DNA from: Carettochelys insculpta
Taxonomy: Eukaryota; Chordata; Testudines; Carettochelyidae
Assembly: GCF_033958435.1 (NCBI RefSeq)
Contig: NC_134138.1
Location: forward strand, 268,003,798-268,067,797
DNA length: 64,000 nucleotides
Direction: 5' to 3'
The stretch's first letter is position 1; each line of letters begins with the position of its first letter. Below are positions 12,617 to 23,852 of this stretch, piece by piece. The notes under the pieces are model-generated. The model saw only the letters and a program-made list of their open reading frames with translations. It was not told where the DNA came from and searched no databases. Both the position numbers and the translations under genes were made by a program.

Positions 12617-13730
12617 TTTGCTAAACCAATAGGACATGCTCACCAAGGAGGGTAAAGAGGAAAGATGAGCAACAACGCCTAGCACTGGGGCTCAGGCTGC
12701 CAGCCTCACCCATGGGTGGCATGAGCCAATACTGTCCCACTTTCACTTTGGGGAATACAGTCACCCCGACTTTCAGCTAAATATAGCTCACGGTAAATCC
12801 ATGGTCTTGTTTTTTCACAAAATGTAAAGACTAAAAATTCTCTGTCAAAATGCAAAGTCCTCAGTTTTCACAGCAAATGGATTTCTAGGATCTCTGACTG
12901 TGACCAATTAATGACAGCTTTCAGAATGGATCTTCTTCCGTGTGTTTAAAAATAGGCTGAGGTAATAAAATAGCTATGTAAAATGGAGGTACAAATATTT
13001 TTAAGACTGTCTGCCTCTTTAATGTTGGGAACAGAAAATAAAATACAAACAGTAGGGTTAACCACATGAAAGACAATTGAGATAGGACTGCACAGGGTAC
13101 ATCATCAATTAAGATGGTGCAGCCTGTTTAACTGGAACAGCTGACTGGCTCTGTGCTCCTGCACAGAGGGGACGTGGGGGAACTCTGGTTAGGTTTCTCT
13201 TCCTTGTCCTTGCTAGACTCGTTGAAGCACTGTGTACCCTCAGGGCTGTGCAGGGACTGCCAGTTTTGTAGGCCCTTCTGCAGGCCAGGCAAGAGCAGAA
13301 TGTTCTTGTACATCCCCAACCTCCTAGAAGCTTGTGTAAGGGCCTGTAACAATTTTGGACCAGAGAAGCAAAACACACTTCAGGACATCTCCAGAGAGAG
13401 AGAGAGAGCACTGGAATGGCCTTTGTAGAGTTGTGCAAACCTACTGGCAGATTTTTAAAAGCCTGTACAGTAAAAATGAAGCAGAAAGACACATGGATTC
13501 TATAAAAAGAGGTAGTGCAGGAATGTACTGGGGTATTGAGAGAGCATGCTGGAAGGTACTGAATGTCTTTGGGTTGGGGAATGGCTAGCATGGGGAACAT
13601 TAGAGGTCCTACAGGGATCTCATTGTGGGCATCTCTCCAAGTTCAGTGGGGAGGAGATCAGGGAGTCTCTAGATGGGAACAGGAACATCTCAGGTTCAAA
13701 GCTGGAAATGGAAGGTGCTCAGCTCCTGGG

Positions 13731-14157
13731 CTGTGTCTAGATTGGAGGGTTTTGTTGACAAAATGGCAATTTTTTTGACAAACCCCAGGAGCATTCAGAT
13801 TCCCACGGGCATTCTGTCAACAGTAAGTTGACAGAATGCAGCACTTTCATCAACAGCGATGCCCCACTCACCATGAGGAAGAATGCCTCTGTTGACAAAA
13901 AGCTAGTCTGGACATTTTGGGGGCCTTACTGTCAACAGAAAGGGCTTCCAGCACACTGGGAATCCCTGCCTGCTGTGGTTCCAGTTGGCCTTTTGCCGAT
14001 AGAGTGGCAACGTAGTCCAACCGCTTTCTGTCGACAGAGCACATCACTGTTTCGATCTGCCCTGTGGTCTCGGTGCAATCTACCAACAGAAGTTTTGTTG
14101 GAAGATATCTTCTGACAAGAACTTCTGCCAACAAATCCCTCTAGTCTAGACATAGCC
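13731..14157. mobile_element. GTCTACAC-terminal MITE, TGTCGACAGA subfamily
   Basis: Starts GGGCTGTGTCTAGATTGGAG and ends CTAGTCTAGACATAGCCC. Internal TGTTGACAAAA, CTGTCAACAG and CTGTCGACAGAGC motifs link it to 11848-12203. 427 bp, no coding capacity. Confidence 0.65.
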
Positions 14158-15399
14158 CCGGAAAATAGCTACTTTGCATCTCACTTGTTAATAATCTGAC
14201 AATAGATCCATAGTGGATCTGGACCTTGACAGAGCTATGTAGGGCAGCTTGTTTATACTGCACCTGTCTTTATAACTGGCATTTACAAATGGCAGCTGGT
14301 GGTTTGTCAAGTGATGGTGCAGAACGGGGGAAGGCGGGGGAGGAAAGGGAAAGAAGACTTGCTTGGTCCCAGTCAAAGTGGGGAGGGAGGCAGCTCCGTG
14401 CTCCTGGAAGGGGTGGAACCTCAGGCAGAAAGGATGGGGCTGGGGCAGCCAGCCTTCAGCACTGCCCAGAGCATGCTACACTATCTCCTACTCTCCAACA
14501 AGCCCTTAAATCCATTCATGTTGTCATTAAAAGGGTCCAGGGCTCTGGCTACTACCACTCCTGTGGTAACAGCAGCAGGGGTAGTCAGGAACCCCAGGCC
14601 CTTTTGAATTACTAGGCCCCAGGGTAACTGCCACCTTTATCTCCTCTCCCATTGGTGGGTCTAGTGCACAGTGAGACCTTAAAAGAACTATCCTTGTTAT
14701 TTCTTTTAAATAGTGAGGTCCTTACAAGAGTACACCCAATTATTTTTATTATATTGCTCCACCCCAGTATTCTGTGGCAAAGACCTTGCTAGAGATCAAA
14801 GCCCAGTTAATCATCTGCTGTTCTAATCTGACATTTGCTTGGATGCTGAAGTCTCCCTCATAGCTCCAGGCATCTATAAGCAGCCCCCAAACAGTTCTAG
14901 AAGAGCTAATGGCTAGATGTATCCTGGCACAAAGCTGTAGGAGCCCAGAGGTATGTGTCGGGGGGAAAAATTGCTGGATGGAATGAAGTTCACATAGAAG
15001 TATTTTTAAAATATAGTTTTTTGTCCACCAGACAATGCCCAACATAGAAATAGCAAAAGAACCCCATCAGACATCAAACTCCTGAAGAAAGTGTGCGGAG
15101 ATGTCATTTTTCATTGATAACTGCATTTTTGAACAAAAGAATCCAGAACCAAAATACAAATATTAGCCTTCACCTAGAATGCTACAACTAACCTCCACTC
15201 AGGGGCTCATGAACTTTTCTGAGGCTGCAGAGGGGTGCAAATCAGTGTGGGATTTGGTCAATGTTCTTCACATAATTTGTATGGAGGAGACTGGTGATTG
15301 TCTGAGGTTGTGTGTTGTTTACAGATATTCTAGCAAATGTCATTAACATTGGTTAAAAAAACAATAATGTAAACCATACAAAAACCATATTCTACTCAC

Positions 15400-15801
15400 C
15401 GTATCACCTGTCCCAGGATTCTCCATAATAACTGGGGGCAGCAGTAACTCTGAAGGAGAAGTTGCATCTGGGCTGTGTACCCCAGCCCCTCCTCCTATTA
15501 AGGAAACCACACCATTGCAATCCACCGAACTGTTCCTCTTTCCATTCTGCAGGTAGTTTGGCGTAGCAGGGTAAGAACTATAGCTTGCTTGACTTTGCAC
15601 ACTTGAACGTCTCCCGGTCCTTGGAACTAAGAGTGAGCCACGCTGACTTTCATTTTCCCCAGCAGTGCTGATCTCGTCATCAGCAAAATCCGTTTCGGAG
15701 CCAATGTCTCTGCCACGGAACCGGAAACTGAATATACTCCCATGGCTGGCTCTGCGTTTCACTGAGTTTGTGTTTGGACCATAGCTAATGCCAAGGAGAG
15801 T
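15400..15801 (-). CDS. SCN5A: SCN5A exon, central I-II linker (402 nt)
   Basis: The exon is 402 nt (134 codons, phase 0-0), with acceptor GACTTCCAG and donor GTGAGT. It begins [20 protein letters not shown] and contains [45 protein letters not shown] and [14 protein letters not shown], ending ENPGTGDT. This is the regulated centre of the cytoplasmic I-II linker. KRRAS is a good PKA consensus near the human Ser525/Ser528 region. GRRSS lines up with the human RRTS segment that carries Ser571, a CaMKII target. The N-terminal third differs from mammals, whereas FADDE...STAGE and VDCNGVVSL are strongly conserved. The exon is somewhat longer than I would expect for the mammalian one. The next coding exon (start of domain II) does not lie in the 15.4 kb to the left end. 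Confidence 0.92.
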
Positions 15802-15959
15802 CTGGAAGTCCCCAGAAAGGAAAAAGAAGTAACATTTTGCAACACATTTTTGAGAGCAGTGAAGGTTTTGAGCTCCTCCATCTACTGCGGGAAATCAGTA
15901 AGTCCCATTTTAAATCAAGTGCCATGGATAAGGATTTACAATAAAATCATATTGAGACT

Positions 15960-15982
15960 AATATATATATATATATATATAT
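15960..15982. repeat. TA dinucleotide microsatellite
   Basis: Uninterrupted AT/TA run of about 23 bases. Confidence 0.95.
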
Positions 15983-16155
15983 GTAAGATTTAACACCCAT
16001 TCCAAGCCAGGAGGTATTAGATTAATATACATCTGTTAAAGATGTTCCTGAATGGAAAGGGCCAGGGATGTGTTCACTTAGTACCATAACATTTTAGTTG
16101 TTCCTTCTCTCTTTCCAAGAATGAAATGACAAGGGGAGGGAGATGAGAAGTATAA

Positions 16156-16452
16156 GGGTATGAATAGACTATGCAGAAGATTGATCCAGACAGGCTTGAT
16201 CTTCTGGAGTTTGATTTCATGCACCTGGCAGCGATATGCAAAATCAAACTATCTGGGTCCACAGTTGACCCTGTACTCCTCAATATCACAAAGAATAAGG
16301 GAGGTCGACAGGAGAGTTTCTCCTATCAACCACCCTCTGTGAAGACAGCCAGGTAAGGCGATTGAAGATAAGTCGATTCAAGCTACACAATTGCCATAGC
16401 TAGAATTGCATATCTACAATCGACTTACCCACCTAGTGTGGACCAAGCCTTT
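16156..16452 (-). mobile_element. MITE, AGATATGCAATTCTAGC family
   Basis: Its reverse complement carries TAGATATGCAATTCTAGCTA near one end, the same phrase as the element at 25090. Internal inverted pieces GATTGATCC/GGCTTGATC and an end ...CTAGTGTGGACCAAGCC resemble the wider GTCTACAC group. Boundaries are approximate. Confidence 0.5.
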
Positions 16453-16950
16453 GGGTGGTATGGATTGGTGAATCCAGTCCCTGTTTAAGGTGTCAGTGTA
16501 TCTTCACAGGTGGCTCAGGAATGGATTTCGAAGTGAGAGAACAAGAGATAAAGAATGAAGGGAAGAATAAATCATAGGGAGAATAAAAAGTGGAGGGAGG
16601 AAGAACTAGGGACAAAGAAGCAGAGTGAGAACAGAAGACATGGTGGATTGTGTAAGAGGTATCCCAATGTAAATGTATGACTCTCCCTTTTAAGGGTCAG
16701 ACTAAACTACAAAGCCCTATCACATAGATTGAAACAGTGGCGTTTTTGATGATATACTGACTTCAGCCAAAGAGAGACTGCCAACCTGAGAAATTATCAG
16801 TAGTGATTAAACTCAACATTAAGTACACTTTAAAAAACCTAAAAAGAAATACCATCTTACTGAAAAGAGTGTTTGGATATGCATGCAGACTTAAAGACTT
16901 CCTCTTCTCCATAAAGAGGGAATAAATTAAGAGAAACTATTTGGTGGAAC

Positions 16951-16999
16951 TATATATATCTATATCTATATCTATATCTATATCTATATCTATATATAT
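16951..16999. repeat. TATATC hexanucleotide microsatellite
   Basis: About six tandem TATATC units bracketed by TATATATA, roughly 49 bases. Confidence 0.95.
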
Positions 17000-17064
17000 T
17001 ACCTTTGTGGGCTGTGTACTTAATTCCATTTGAACTTTTTTCAGGGTCCAATTTCTTACGAATA

Positions 17065-17263
17065 GGCCATATCCACACTTACAAAAACTTTGAAATGGCC
17101 ATGCTAATGGCCAAATTGAAGAATACTAATGAGGTGCTGAAATGAATACTCAGCACCTCATTACCATGCCACTGGCCACGGCACTTCAAAAGTATTATTA
17201 GGATTCTTCGATTTTGCCATTAGCATGGCCATTTTGAAGTTTTTTGTGAGTGTAGACACAGCC
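17065..17263. mobile_element. GTCTACAC-terminal MITE, short palindromic form
   Basis: Ends GGCCATATCCACACTTACAA and GTGAGTGTAGACACAGCC. The 199-bp element folds on itself through GGCCATGCTAATGGC/GCCATTAGCATGGCC and AGCACCTCATT. Flanks ATA/ACA. The same subfamily is nested at 21538-21790. Confidence 0.75.
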
Positions 17264-18122
17264 ACAGAGATCAAAGTGTTTCAGCATCAATCATCAAAAT
17301 AAACATTCTGGACCTGATTCTCTCAGTTACACTAGAGAGACACCATTGACTAAACTTGAATTATTGCTTATTTACACCAGTGTAAGAAGAATGACAACAG
17401 GCCCACTGTATAGAAAGACACCTCATTTTGACTACTAACATTTACTAAATGGTCATAAACCCATGTCTGAGTTTCCATGACACAAGTATTGAAACTGATT
17501 CCTGATGGCAGTGTGTTTACAGCCACTCAGATTTCATTTGACTGATGATGATTCAGCCTTATTCCCTCAAACCATGCCAGGCACAGCCTTACAAAAATGA
17601 TTTACTATAAACCTTAAAATGTTGCTTCCATGTTCCCCATGAATATGACATCCAGGGGCAAAATATGCAAACAACACATATAACCTAAGAAACATACTGA
17701 CAAATGTGCAGCTCCGATTCAGTCTGGTATTTGGCATCTGAAACCCGCTCAGTGTGGATCAAGAAAGCAATTCCAACAATAACAATGGTGCAATTAGTAG
17801 CGCAGTCTACTCCGCTAATTAAACAACATCAAGAAAGCCTCTCGAGATAAAAAAATCCTTAGGTGTTATATATAAATGCTGTGAGCTTGGGAGCCATTAA
17901 TTTGTCACATTTACTTACATAAATTTCACATTTTCCACGCACTTTTTATGGTTGCCAAAATGTCCCTAAACGTACTGACAATAAAGTATTAAAAGACTTA
18001 GCCCATTACACGGCTCTTCAAAAACAACAAATAAGTGGCTTTAAACTTTGCCCCCACTAAGCACAGACAAATGTTAAGATCTGAAACTGTCATTAGTATC
18101 TGCAGATTGACATTCTCACATA

Positions 18123-18215
18123 AAATCATAAGAACAGAAGGAACCTCAAGAGGTCATCAAGTCCAGTCCCCTGCACTCTTGGCAGGACCAAGCACTATCT
18201 AGACCATTGTTAAGA
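18123..18215 (-). repeat. CR1 LINE 3' end fragment
   Basis: AGGTCATCAAGTCCAGTCCC and CTTGGCAGGACCAAGCACTA match the 3' terminal region seen again at 47829-47940. Severely 5'-truncated copy. Confidence 0.75.
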
Positions 18216-18984
18216 ATATTCTTACTCATATTCTTCCCTGTGCTCCAAGGTAAATGAAAACAGTGATGAAAAATTTGTACTGAGAGGTGACTGCAAAACT
18301 TTAAGAAGCAAAGAAAACTTTTTCAGGTGGTCATTGCACACTATTAAAAAGCAAAATAGGCAGTAGCCTATTAGTAGGGATATGGCTGACATAACTAGAT
18401 GTATGAACATTGGAATGAACATGTTACAATGAAAGTAAATGAGATGGGGAAATTTTGAAACACTTTCAAAAGATGAACAAGCAACAAAAATGCTTTACTG
18501 GGTATTAAAACAGATGACTTTGGAATCAGGGTAGAGACATTTCTCTCCACATTATAACACAGAACTTTTGCACACTAGTCACAATGCACAGTGTTTGATC
18601 CTTGGTTATTATTAAAGGGTTTATTGTTTTAATTATGGTGCTGAAATTCAGAGCCCAGCTTACAATAAATGCTTTCATCTCCAGCAGCCCCAGCACCAGG
18701 AGCCTGCTGAATATTCAAATATGCTGGATAATAGAGAGATATGTCTAACAATGCATAAATACTAAAGAAAAACAAGATTAGATATTAAGAAACAAATAAA
18801 CATGTATGTAGAATATTTTATTTACCAACAACAGTAGTACTGTACACTGTAAACTTATACTGCAATTGCTGTATTTATTTGTATTTACTTATAACAGATA
18901 ACAGAATCACGGATATGAGTTTACTGTATTCACTGAAGTATAGAGTGAAGTAAACTGTCACTGGCGTTTGAGATAATGACTTAC

Positions 18985-19167
18985 CGTTCTTCTCTGACCA
19001 TCATCATGGTCAGATTTGGGAACCTTTTGGTCGTCTCCGTAATCTTCTAGCCCGAAGGACTTCTTTTTCCTTCTCCTGCTTCTTCTCTCTTTGGCATTTT
19101 TGGATGCTAAAGGTGACAATTCAACTGAGCTAAGTGATAGTGAATCAATTCCTTTAGCAGCCAGTGC
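18985..19167 (-). CDS. SCN5A: SCN5A exon, proximal I-II linker (183 nt)
   Basis: The exon is 183 nt (61 codons, phase 0-0) between acceptor TTTTTTTAG and a perfect GTAAGT donor. It begins ALAAKGIDSLSLSSVELSPL, continues with a strongly basic cluster (KERRSRRRKKKSFG), then an acidic patch, and ends DDGQRRT. This is the cytoplasmic linker between domains I and II, a disordered region used for regulation by kinases and trafficking factors. The order SLSSVELSPLA, basic cluster, acidic patch matches the human Nav1.5 linker. It has no ATG-led open frame of its own, so it is easily missed by start-codon-based ORF calling. Confidence 0.88.
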
Positions 19168-20744
19168 CTAAAAAAAATGAACATAGCAGATACACCAGTT
19201 GCAAGTTGAGGATGTCAGTAAGTAGTAACAATAATACTTTTTGGCAATTAGTTTTCATTGATAAGTTTGAGCTTACACAGAAGGCTAAAATGACAGAGAA
19301 GACATAGGTCACAATATTTAACAATCTGCAGAAATACCCCATTGGTCTAAAACCAGTCTTTAAAACATTCTATCTGCTCTCTCATCTCAGCACTGCAACA
19401 ATCTAACATCACCACTTATCCATGGGATGACTCATCTGCATTTTATTCAGCATACAAGGTCTTCAGTCTAAGATTATAAGTGCACATGTTCGTATCCTGT
19501 TCTCATCCAAACAGTCTCCTCCTTGTTATGCTTAAGCAGAGACACAGTAATATAAAATAATGTTTTCTAAAGTAATCAAGAGCTAAATGCTCATATATTT
19601 CTATAGCTGGTGCATATGTATGGACAGACAGTAAAAGATACCCATATGACTGAGTGCACACACATGCATGCACACACCTGGGTCATGTGTATGCCTTCTA
19701 ATCAGAATAAACTAGGCTGATGGAATTTTAGGTCTGCCATGCTTTGACAGTGCCCCGGTAACCAAAAAGGTTGAATAGGAGTAGAACTTAGCTGGCTGCC
19801 ACCAGGCTGTGCATTATGAGTGCTCTGTATTATTCACAGGACGATCCTAATACCACGAGGTATTTTGGCTGACACATTTTTATAAATGAACTCTTCTCCC
19901 TGGCCGTGCCTGTGCTGATCAGGCATCCGAGGCGACAAATGCAAACCATGGGTACAAAAGAAGATAAGACAGGCTTTTCAACTCCACATGCCTCTGCCTC
20001 ATGTTCTCCTTGTCAGCTATCTTATAGAATCACTGCACAAAAATTCTGACAACTGTTGAGCAGCAAGAAACCCAGTGGTAGCGGAATTAAAAAAAAGTCT
20101 GCCAGCACAAATCGATGGTCTTGAAAAAAATCAGTGGGAAGCCAGGAAGAAAAAATCAGAATATTAGAAAAGCAGCAGCAGACCTAGGAGGAAATATCTG
20201 ATGAGAGTTAGAGACTCTCAAATAAGAACAGGGAGTTTTTTGCACCTCGAAAGAGGCAAGTGGAAACTTGGCAAAAATCAGAATTGCACAAAATAATCCA
20301 TTTTGGGGATGTGGGGTTAGAGCTAAGGTTCCTAGTGAGCATGGTCCAATTTGCAGGTTCCTTGCCAGAATACAGAAGGTATAAGATAATTACTGAACAA
20401 AGCTACAGGTCCCGACACTGGAAATTTATGGATCTTCCCTGTTATTTTCTGTAAGCTATCAAATCAAACAAGCAATTACACTTCAGAAACAGGAGACTCC
20501 CCCATTCCTACTGACATCAGTCAAAATAATGCAGCAAGCTAACAGATGTAAAAAGAATCAGGCATATATTTAAGGAGAGGAGGCAGCTCTTTTACCCTCC
20601 ATCAAACTGACAGTTCAACATAACAGCAAAACTTAATTCTTTTGGGAAACATTTTCCACAAACAATTTGCTTAGACCAAAGAAGAAAGAGATTGCAGACA
20701 CTTTTATGCAGCACTGGTCTCATATACCATTACATTCCTAAAGA

Positions 20745-20822
20745 AGAGCTCTCTGAAGCTCAAAAGCTTCTCTTTCACCAACAGAAGTTGGCCCAGTAAA
20801 AGATACTGTCTCACCACTTTGT
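20745..20822 (+). repeat. Fragment of second fold-back/retroelement-tail family
   Basis: AGCTCAAAAGCTTCTCTTTC, ACCAACAGAAGTTGGCCCAG and AAAAGATACTGTCTCACC follow the same order as one arm of the fold-back at 38050-38240. Single-arm fragment. Confidence 0.55.
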
Positions 20823-21361
20823 CTATTTGAAATCAATGGATTTAATTGGTACGCTGATGTATTTTCCCTCTCAAAAATCACTCCTTTGGTGTAAGCATCA
20901 GCCTTAGGAATGTGTTAGACCAATTGCGTAAGTTCATTAATTAGCCCGAAGCAGGCCTCACAAATTAGAGCCATGTCCTCTTTGTTTCATGTAACACAAG
21001 CACCATTTTGAAGTTTAAATTTTCCTTTCTGCTTGCCATACCATTTTCTTTATCTATGCAAATGGTGCTCTTACAGTTGCCACATTCTTCCCAGGATGAT
21101 ACCATGCTTTCAGTTACTTATAACATTGCCAAACATAAAGCTGGTACTAGGGCTCAGCGTAGACATACTCAAATGGTTTGGGATTAAATTTACCCTGCTT
21201 TCCTTGGAATATTTTTTAAAAATTTCAGAAAATGATTCAGCTGTTTCTGAGAATGATGCTATTAAAAAGGTATTATTTTGCCAATGATAAATAATTCTGC
21301 TGACACTTTCTTTGAGACACTCTAGTGTCCCCATGCTTTGTGTTGGTACAATCACTAGTAT

Positions 21362-21989
21362 GGACATAGAGTTTACACAGCAGCCTTATTTCAAAATAAG
21401 CTATTCCAGAAGAGATATTCCACAATAGCTTACTTTGAAATAACACAGCTGCACACAACGTGCATTTCAAAATAGCTCTCAGCTATTTCAAAATAGAGAG
21501 TAAACATACAGAGCTTGTCGGACACATGGCCATGTATACACTTACAAAAAACTTCAAAATGACCATGCTAATGGCCAAATCGAAGAATACTAATCAGGCG
21601 CTAAAATGAATATTCAGCACGTCATTAGCATGAAAGTGTTTCAGGCAAATGAACCACAGCACTTTCAAAGTGCTGTGGCTGGCAGCATGCTAATGAGGTG
21701 CTGAATATTCATTTCAGTGCCTCATTAATATTCTTCAATTTGACTACTCGCATGGCCATTTCGACATTGTTTGTAAGTGTAGACATAGTCACTATGGCTT
21801 ATTTCAAAATAGGCTCTATTCGCTGCGTACCCAGCCCCTATTTTGAAATAAGTGCTATTCCTCCTGGAATGAGGTTTACCACATTCAAAATAAGGCAACT
21901 GCTATTTTGAAATTAGTTTGAAATAGCGGTTGCATTGTGTAGATGCCAGCAAAGTTATTTTGAAATAAGTTTGCTGTGTAGACATACCC
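21362..21989. mobile_element. GTCTACAC-terminal MITE, ATTTCAAAATA subfamily, interrupted
   Basis: Outer ends GGACATAGAGTTTACACAGC and GCTGTGTAGACATACCC. Rich in TATTTCAAAATA and its complement. The same subfamily as 58486-58876. Interrupted by a second MITE at 21538-21790. Confidence 0.7.
21538..21790. mobile_element. Nested GTCTACAC-terminal palindromic MITE
   Basis: Ends GGCCATGTATACACTTACAA and TTTGTAAGTGTAGACATAGTC. Internal arms with GCTAATGGCCAAATCGAAGA and AGCACTTTCAAAGTGCT fold back. Same subfamily as 17065-17263; must be younger than the surrounding element. Confidence 0.72.
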
Positions 21990-22104
21990 AGAAAGACTAA
22001 GTATAAAAGTGCCTTATGTACCATACCGGTATCACTGTGTCCATGCTATCAGGCAGATACAGGAGTGTTTTCTCTATACTGGTAGAGGTAAAGCTGTACA
22101 GTTT

Positions 22105-22814
22105 AGCTGCGTCTACACGTGCACGCTACTTCGAAGTAGCGGCAGTAACTTCGAAATAGCGCCCGTCGCGGCTACACGCGTTAGGCGCTATTTCGAAGTT
22201 GAAATCGACGTTAGGCGGCGAGACGTCGAAGTCGCTAACCCCATGAGGGGATGGGAATAGCGCCCTACTTCGACGTTCAACATCGAAGTAGGGACGTGTA
22301 GACGATCCGCGTCCCGCAACATCGAAATAGCGGGGTCCTCCATGGCGGCCATCAGCTGGGGGGTTGAGAGATACTCTCTCTCCAGCCCTTGCGGGGCTCT
22401 GTGGTCACCGTGTGCAGCAGCCCTTAGCCCAGGGCTTCTGGCTGCTGCTGCTGCAGCTGGGGGTCCGTGCTGCATATACAGGGTCTGCAACTAGTTGTTG
22501 GCTCTGTGTATCTTGCACTGTTTAATGAAAGTGTGTCTGGGAGGGGCCCTTTAAGGGAGCGACTTGCTGTTGAGTCCGCCCCGTGACCCTGTCTGCAGCT
22601 GTGCCTGGCTCCCTTATTTCGATGTGTGCTACTTTGGCGTGTAGACGTTCCCTCGCAGCGCCTATTTCGATGTTGGGCTGAGCAACGTCAAAGTTGAACA
22701 TCGACGTTGCCAGCCCTGGAGGACGTGTAGACGTTATTCATCGAAATAGGCTATTTCGATGTCGCTACTTCGAAATTAGCTATTTCGATGTAGCGTGCAC
22801 GTGTAGACGTAGCC
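22105..22814 (+). mobile_element. GTCTACAC-terminal MITE, 0.7-kb family, copy 2
   Basis: 710 bp from AGCTGCGTCTACACGTGCAC to CACGTGTAGACGTAGCC, flanked by TTT on both sides (22102-22104, 22815-22817), a 3-bp duplication. Co-linear with copies 1 and 3, including the GC-rich core and the TTCGAAGT/ATCGAAAT arms. Confidence 0.85.
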
Positions 22815-22840
22815 TTTGTGTGTATAGTCAAACCCTGATT

Positions 22841-23083
22841 CTGTGTCTACACTGTAAAAATAACTTTGAAGTTGCTTCCTTTGAAGTACAACTTCGAAGT
22901 TCAGTGTCTATACACACCTTATTTTGAAGTTACATTTTGAAGAAGGGCACTACTCCATTGGACTTCGAAGTTGGGCTCCCTACTTTTGAAGTTAGGGAAA
23001 ATGTGTGTAGACTCTCTGCTGGCTACTTTGATGTAGTTCCTAACTTCAAAGTGAACTTCAAAGTTAGTTCCTACTGTAGACGC
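22841..23083. mobile_element. Short MITE with 9-bp direct flanks
   Basis: Begins CTGTGTCTACACTG and ends CTACTGTAGACGC, with many AACTTTGAAGTT-like motifs. Flanked by ACCCTGATT at 22832-22840 and 23084-23092. An 8-9 bp duplication would point to hAT-type transposition, unlike the 3-bp flanks of its neighbours. Confidence 0.7.
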
Positions 23084-23281
23084 ACCCTGATTGGGCACAA
23101 ACATTACCATTACCTTTCTTCTAAAAAGGATTGTAATCCCTCTGAATAAGAAAATAACCAGTAACTCTTTTTCAATAGCAACCTGGTTTCATTTGTCTTA
23201 GACACTTAGAATAAATAGAAACTGTGAGTGTTGTTGTACTGGATGTTCAAGCCAAGACTAACCAGACAATAGTTTACAGAC

Positions 23282-23479
23282 CTCCTGCTCTTTCTTCAAC
23301 ATTTCCATGGCTTCCCGAAACTTCCTTTCCTTTGCCTCTGTTTCTGCAATAGTGGCCTGGTTCTGCTCTTCGTAAGCCATGGCTACTACAGCCAAGATCA
23401 AGTTGATCAAATAAAATGAGCCCAGAAAGATGACCAGCATAAAAAAGAGCATGTAGATCTTCCCAGCAGACCTCAGAGT
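23282..23479 (-). CDS. SCN5A: SCN5A exon, domain I segment S6 (198 nt)
   Basis: The exon is 198 nt (66 codons, phase 0 at both ends), with acceptor TCCTCATAG. It encodes [20 protein letters not shown] followed by [20 protein letters not shown] and a charged tail ending [10 protein letters not shown]. The hydrophobic stretch is transmembrane segment S6 of domain I, lining the inner pore; the Asn in LINLIL is the conserved S6 asparagine. The [15 protein letters not shown] tail starts the cytoplasmic I-II linker. The donor is GAG|GTCTGT, a weak match to consensus. A better-looking GTAAAC lies four bases further on but would break the frame, so I chose the in-frame donor, which also gives the length expected from related genes. 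Confidence 0.92.
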
Positions 23480-23784
23480 CTATGAGGACAAAAATAAAGA
23501 GTGATGCACAGTTATGTTTAAGGTTTATACAACGTTAAAAGACATTTATTTGTTATTGAATTAGATGTTTGCTAACAGGCTGAAGAGAAGCCTGTTCAAT
23601 ATAAAAATGATCATACTAAATCACAGACACATCATGAAATTGCCACAATTTAATCGGGTGATCTTTGTGTCATACAACAAGCTGCACTTTTTAAACAATA
23701 CTTATGAGCAAAAACACTCATATCCAAATGTGTTTAGTAACAGTTAAACTTACAACGAACTGCAATGAAAGCATTTTTCCTGCC

Positions 23785-23852
23785 ATGAGAGCAGGAGATT
23801 GGACTTAATGACCTCTTGAGGTTCCTTCAGGTTCTAGCATCCTATGATTCAC
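23785..23852 (+). repeat. CR1/SINE 3' tail fragment
   Basis: GGACTTAATGACCTCTTGAG, GTTCCTTCAGGTTCTAGCAT and CCTATGATTC form the reverse complement of the CR1 3' terminal block seen at 18123 and 47829. Confidence 0.6.

Larger units (their letters stand above)
1..15399 (-). other. SCN5A: SCN5A intron after the 402-nt exon (incomplete)
   Basis: No exon of domain II was found here. Individual repeats are listed separately. Between them, 546-2794, 4660-6486, 10066-11397, 12630-13730 and 14158-15399 are AT-rich or mixed sequence with only short frames and nothing I recognise. The segment 1860-2110 is unusually A-rich. 3720-4660 is less AT-rich and has a polyadenylation-like AATAAA at 4356; it may be an old LTR fragment, but I could not find its ends. 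Confidence 0.6.
15802..18984 (-). other. SCN5A: SCN5A intron between the 183-nt and 402-nt exons
   Basis: 3,183 bp. Holds a TA microsatellite, a MITE, a TATATC microsatellite, a GTCTACAC MITE and a CR1 tail, listed separately. 17270-18110 is free of recognised repeats and is considered as a possible conserved element. 18220-18984 shows nothing recognisable. Confidence 0.85.
19168..23281 (-). other. SCN5A: SCN5A intron between the S6 and 183-nt linker exons
   Basis: 4,114 bp. 19168-20740 and 20825-21360 contain nothing I recognise beyond short frames. 21362-23083 is a MITE cluster annotated separately. Confidence 0.85.

Noticed and set aside
13109..13600. 163-aa minus-strand frame and overlapping plus-strand frames
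   Set aside because: Several frames are open at once on both strands, a sign of composition. No motif recognised.
1..15399. Start of SCN5A domain II (next exons)
   Set aside because: I looked on the minus strand for the conserved CPPCW and DPF segments and found none, so the intron extends beyond the window.
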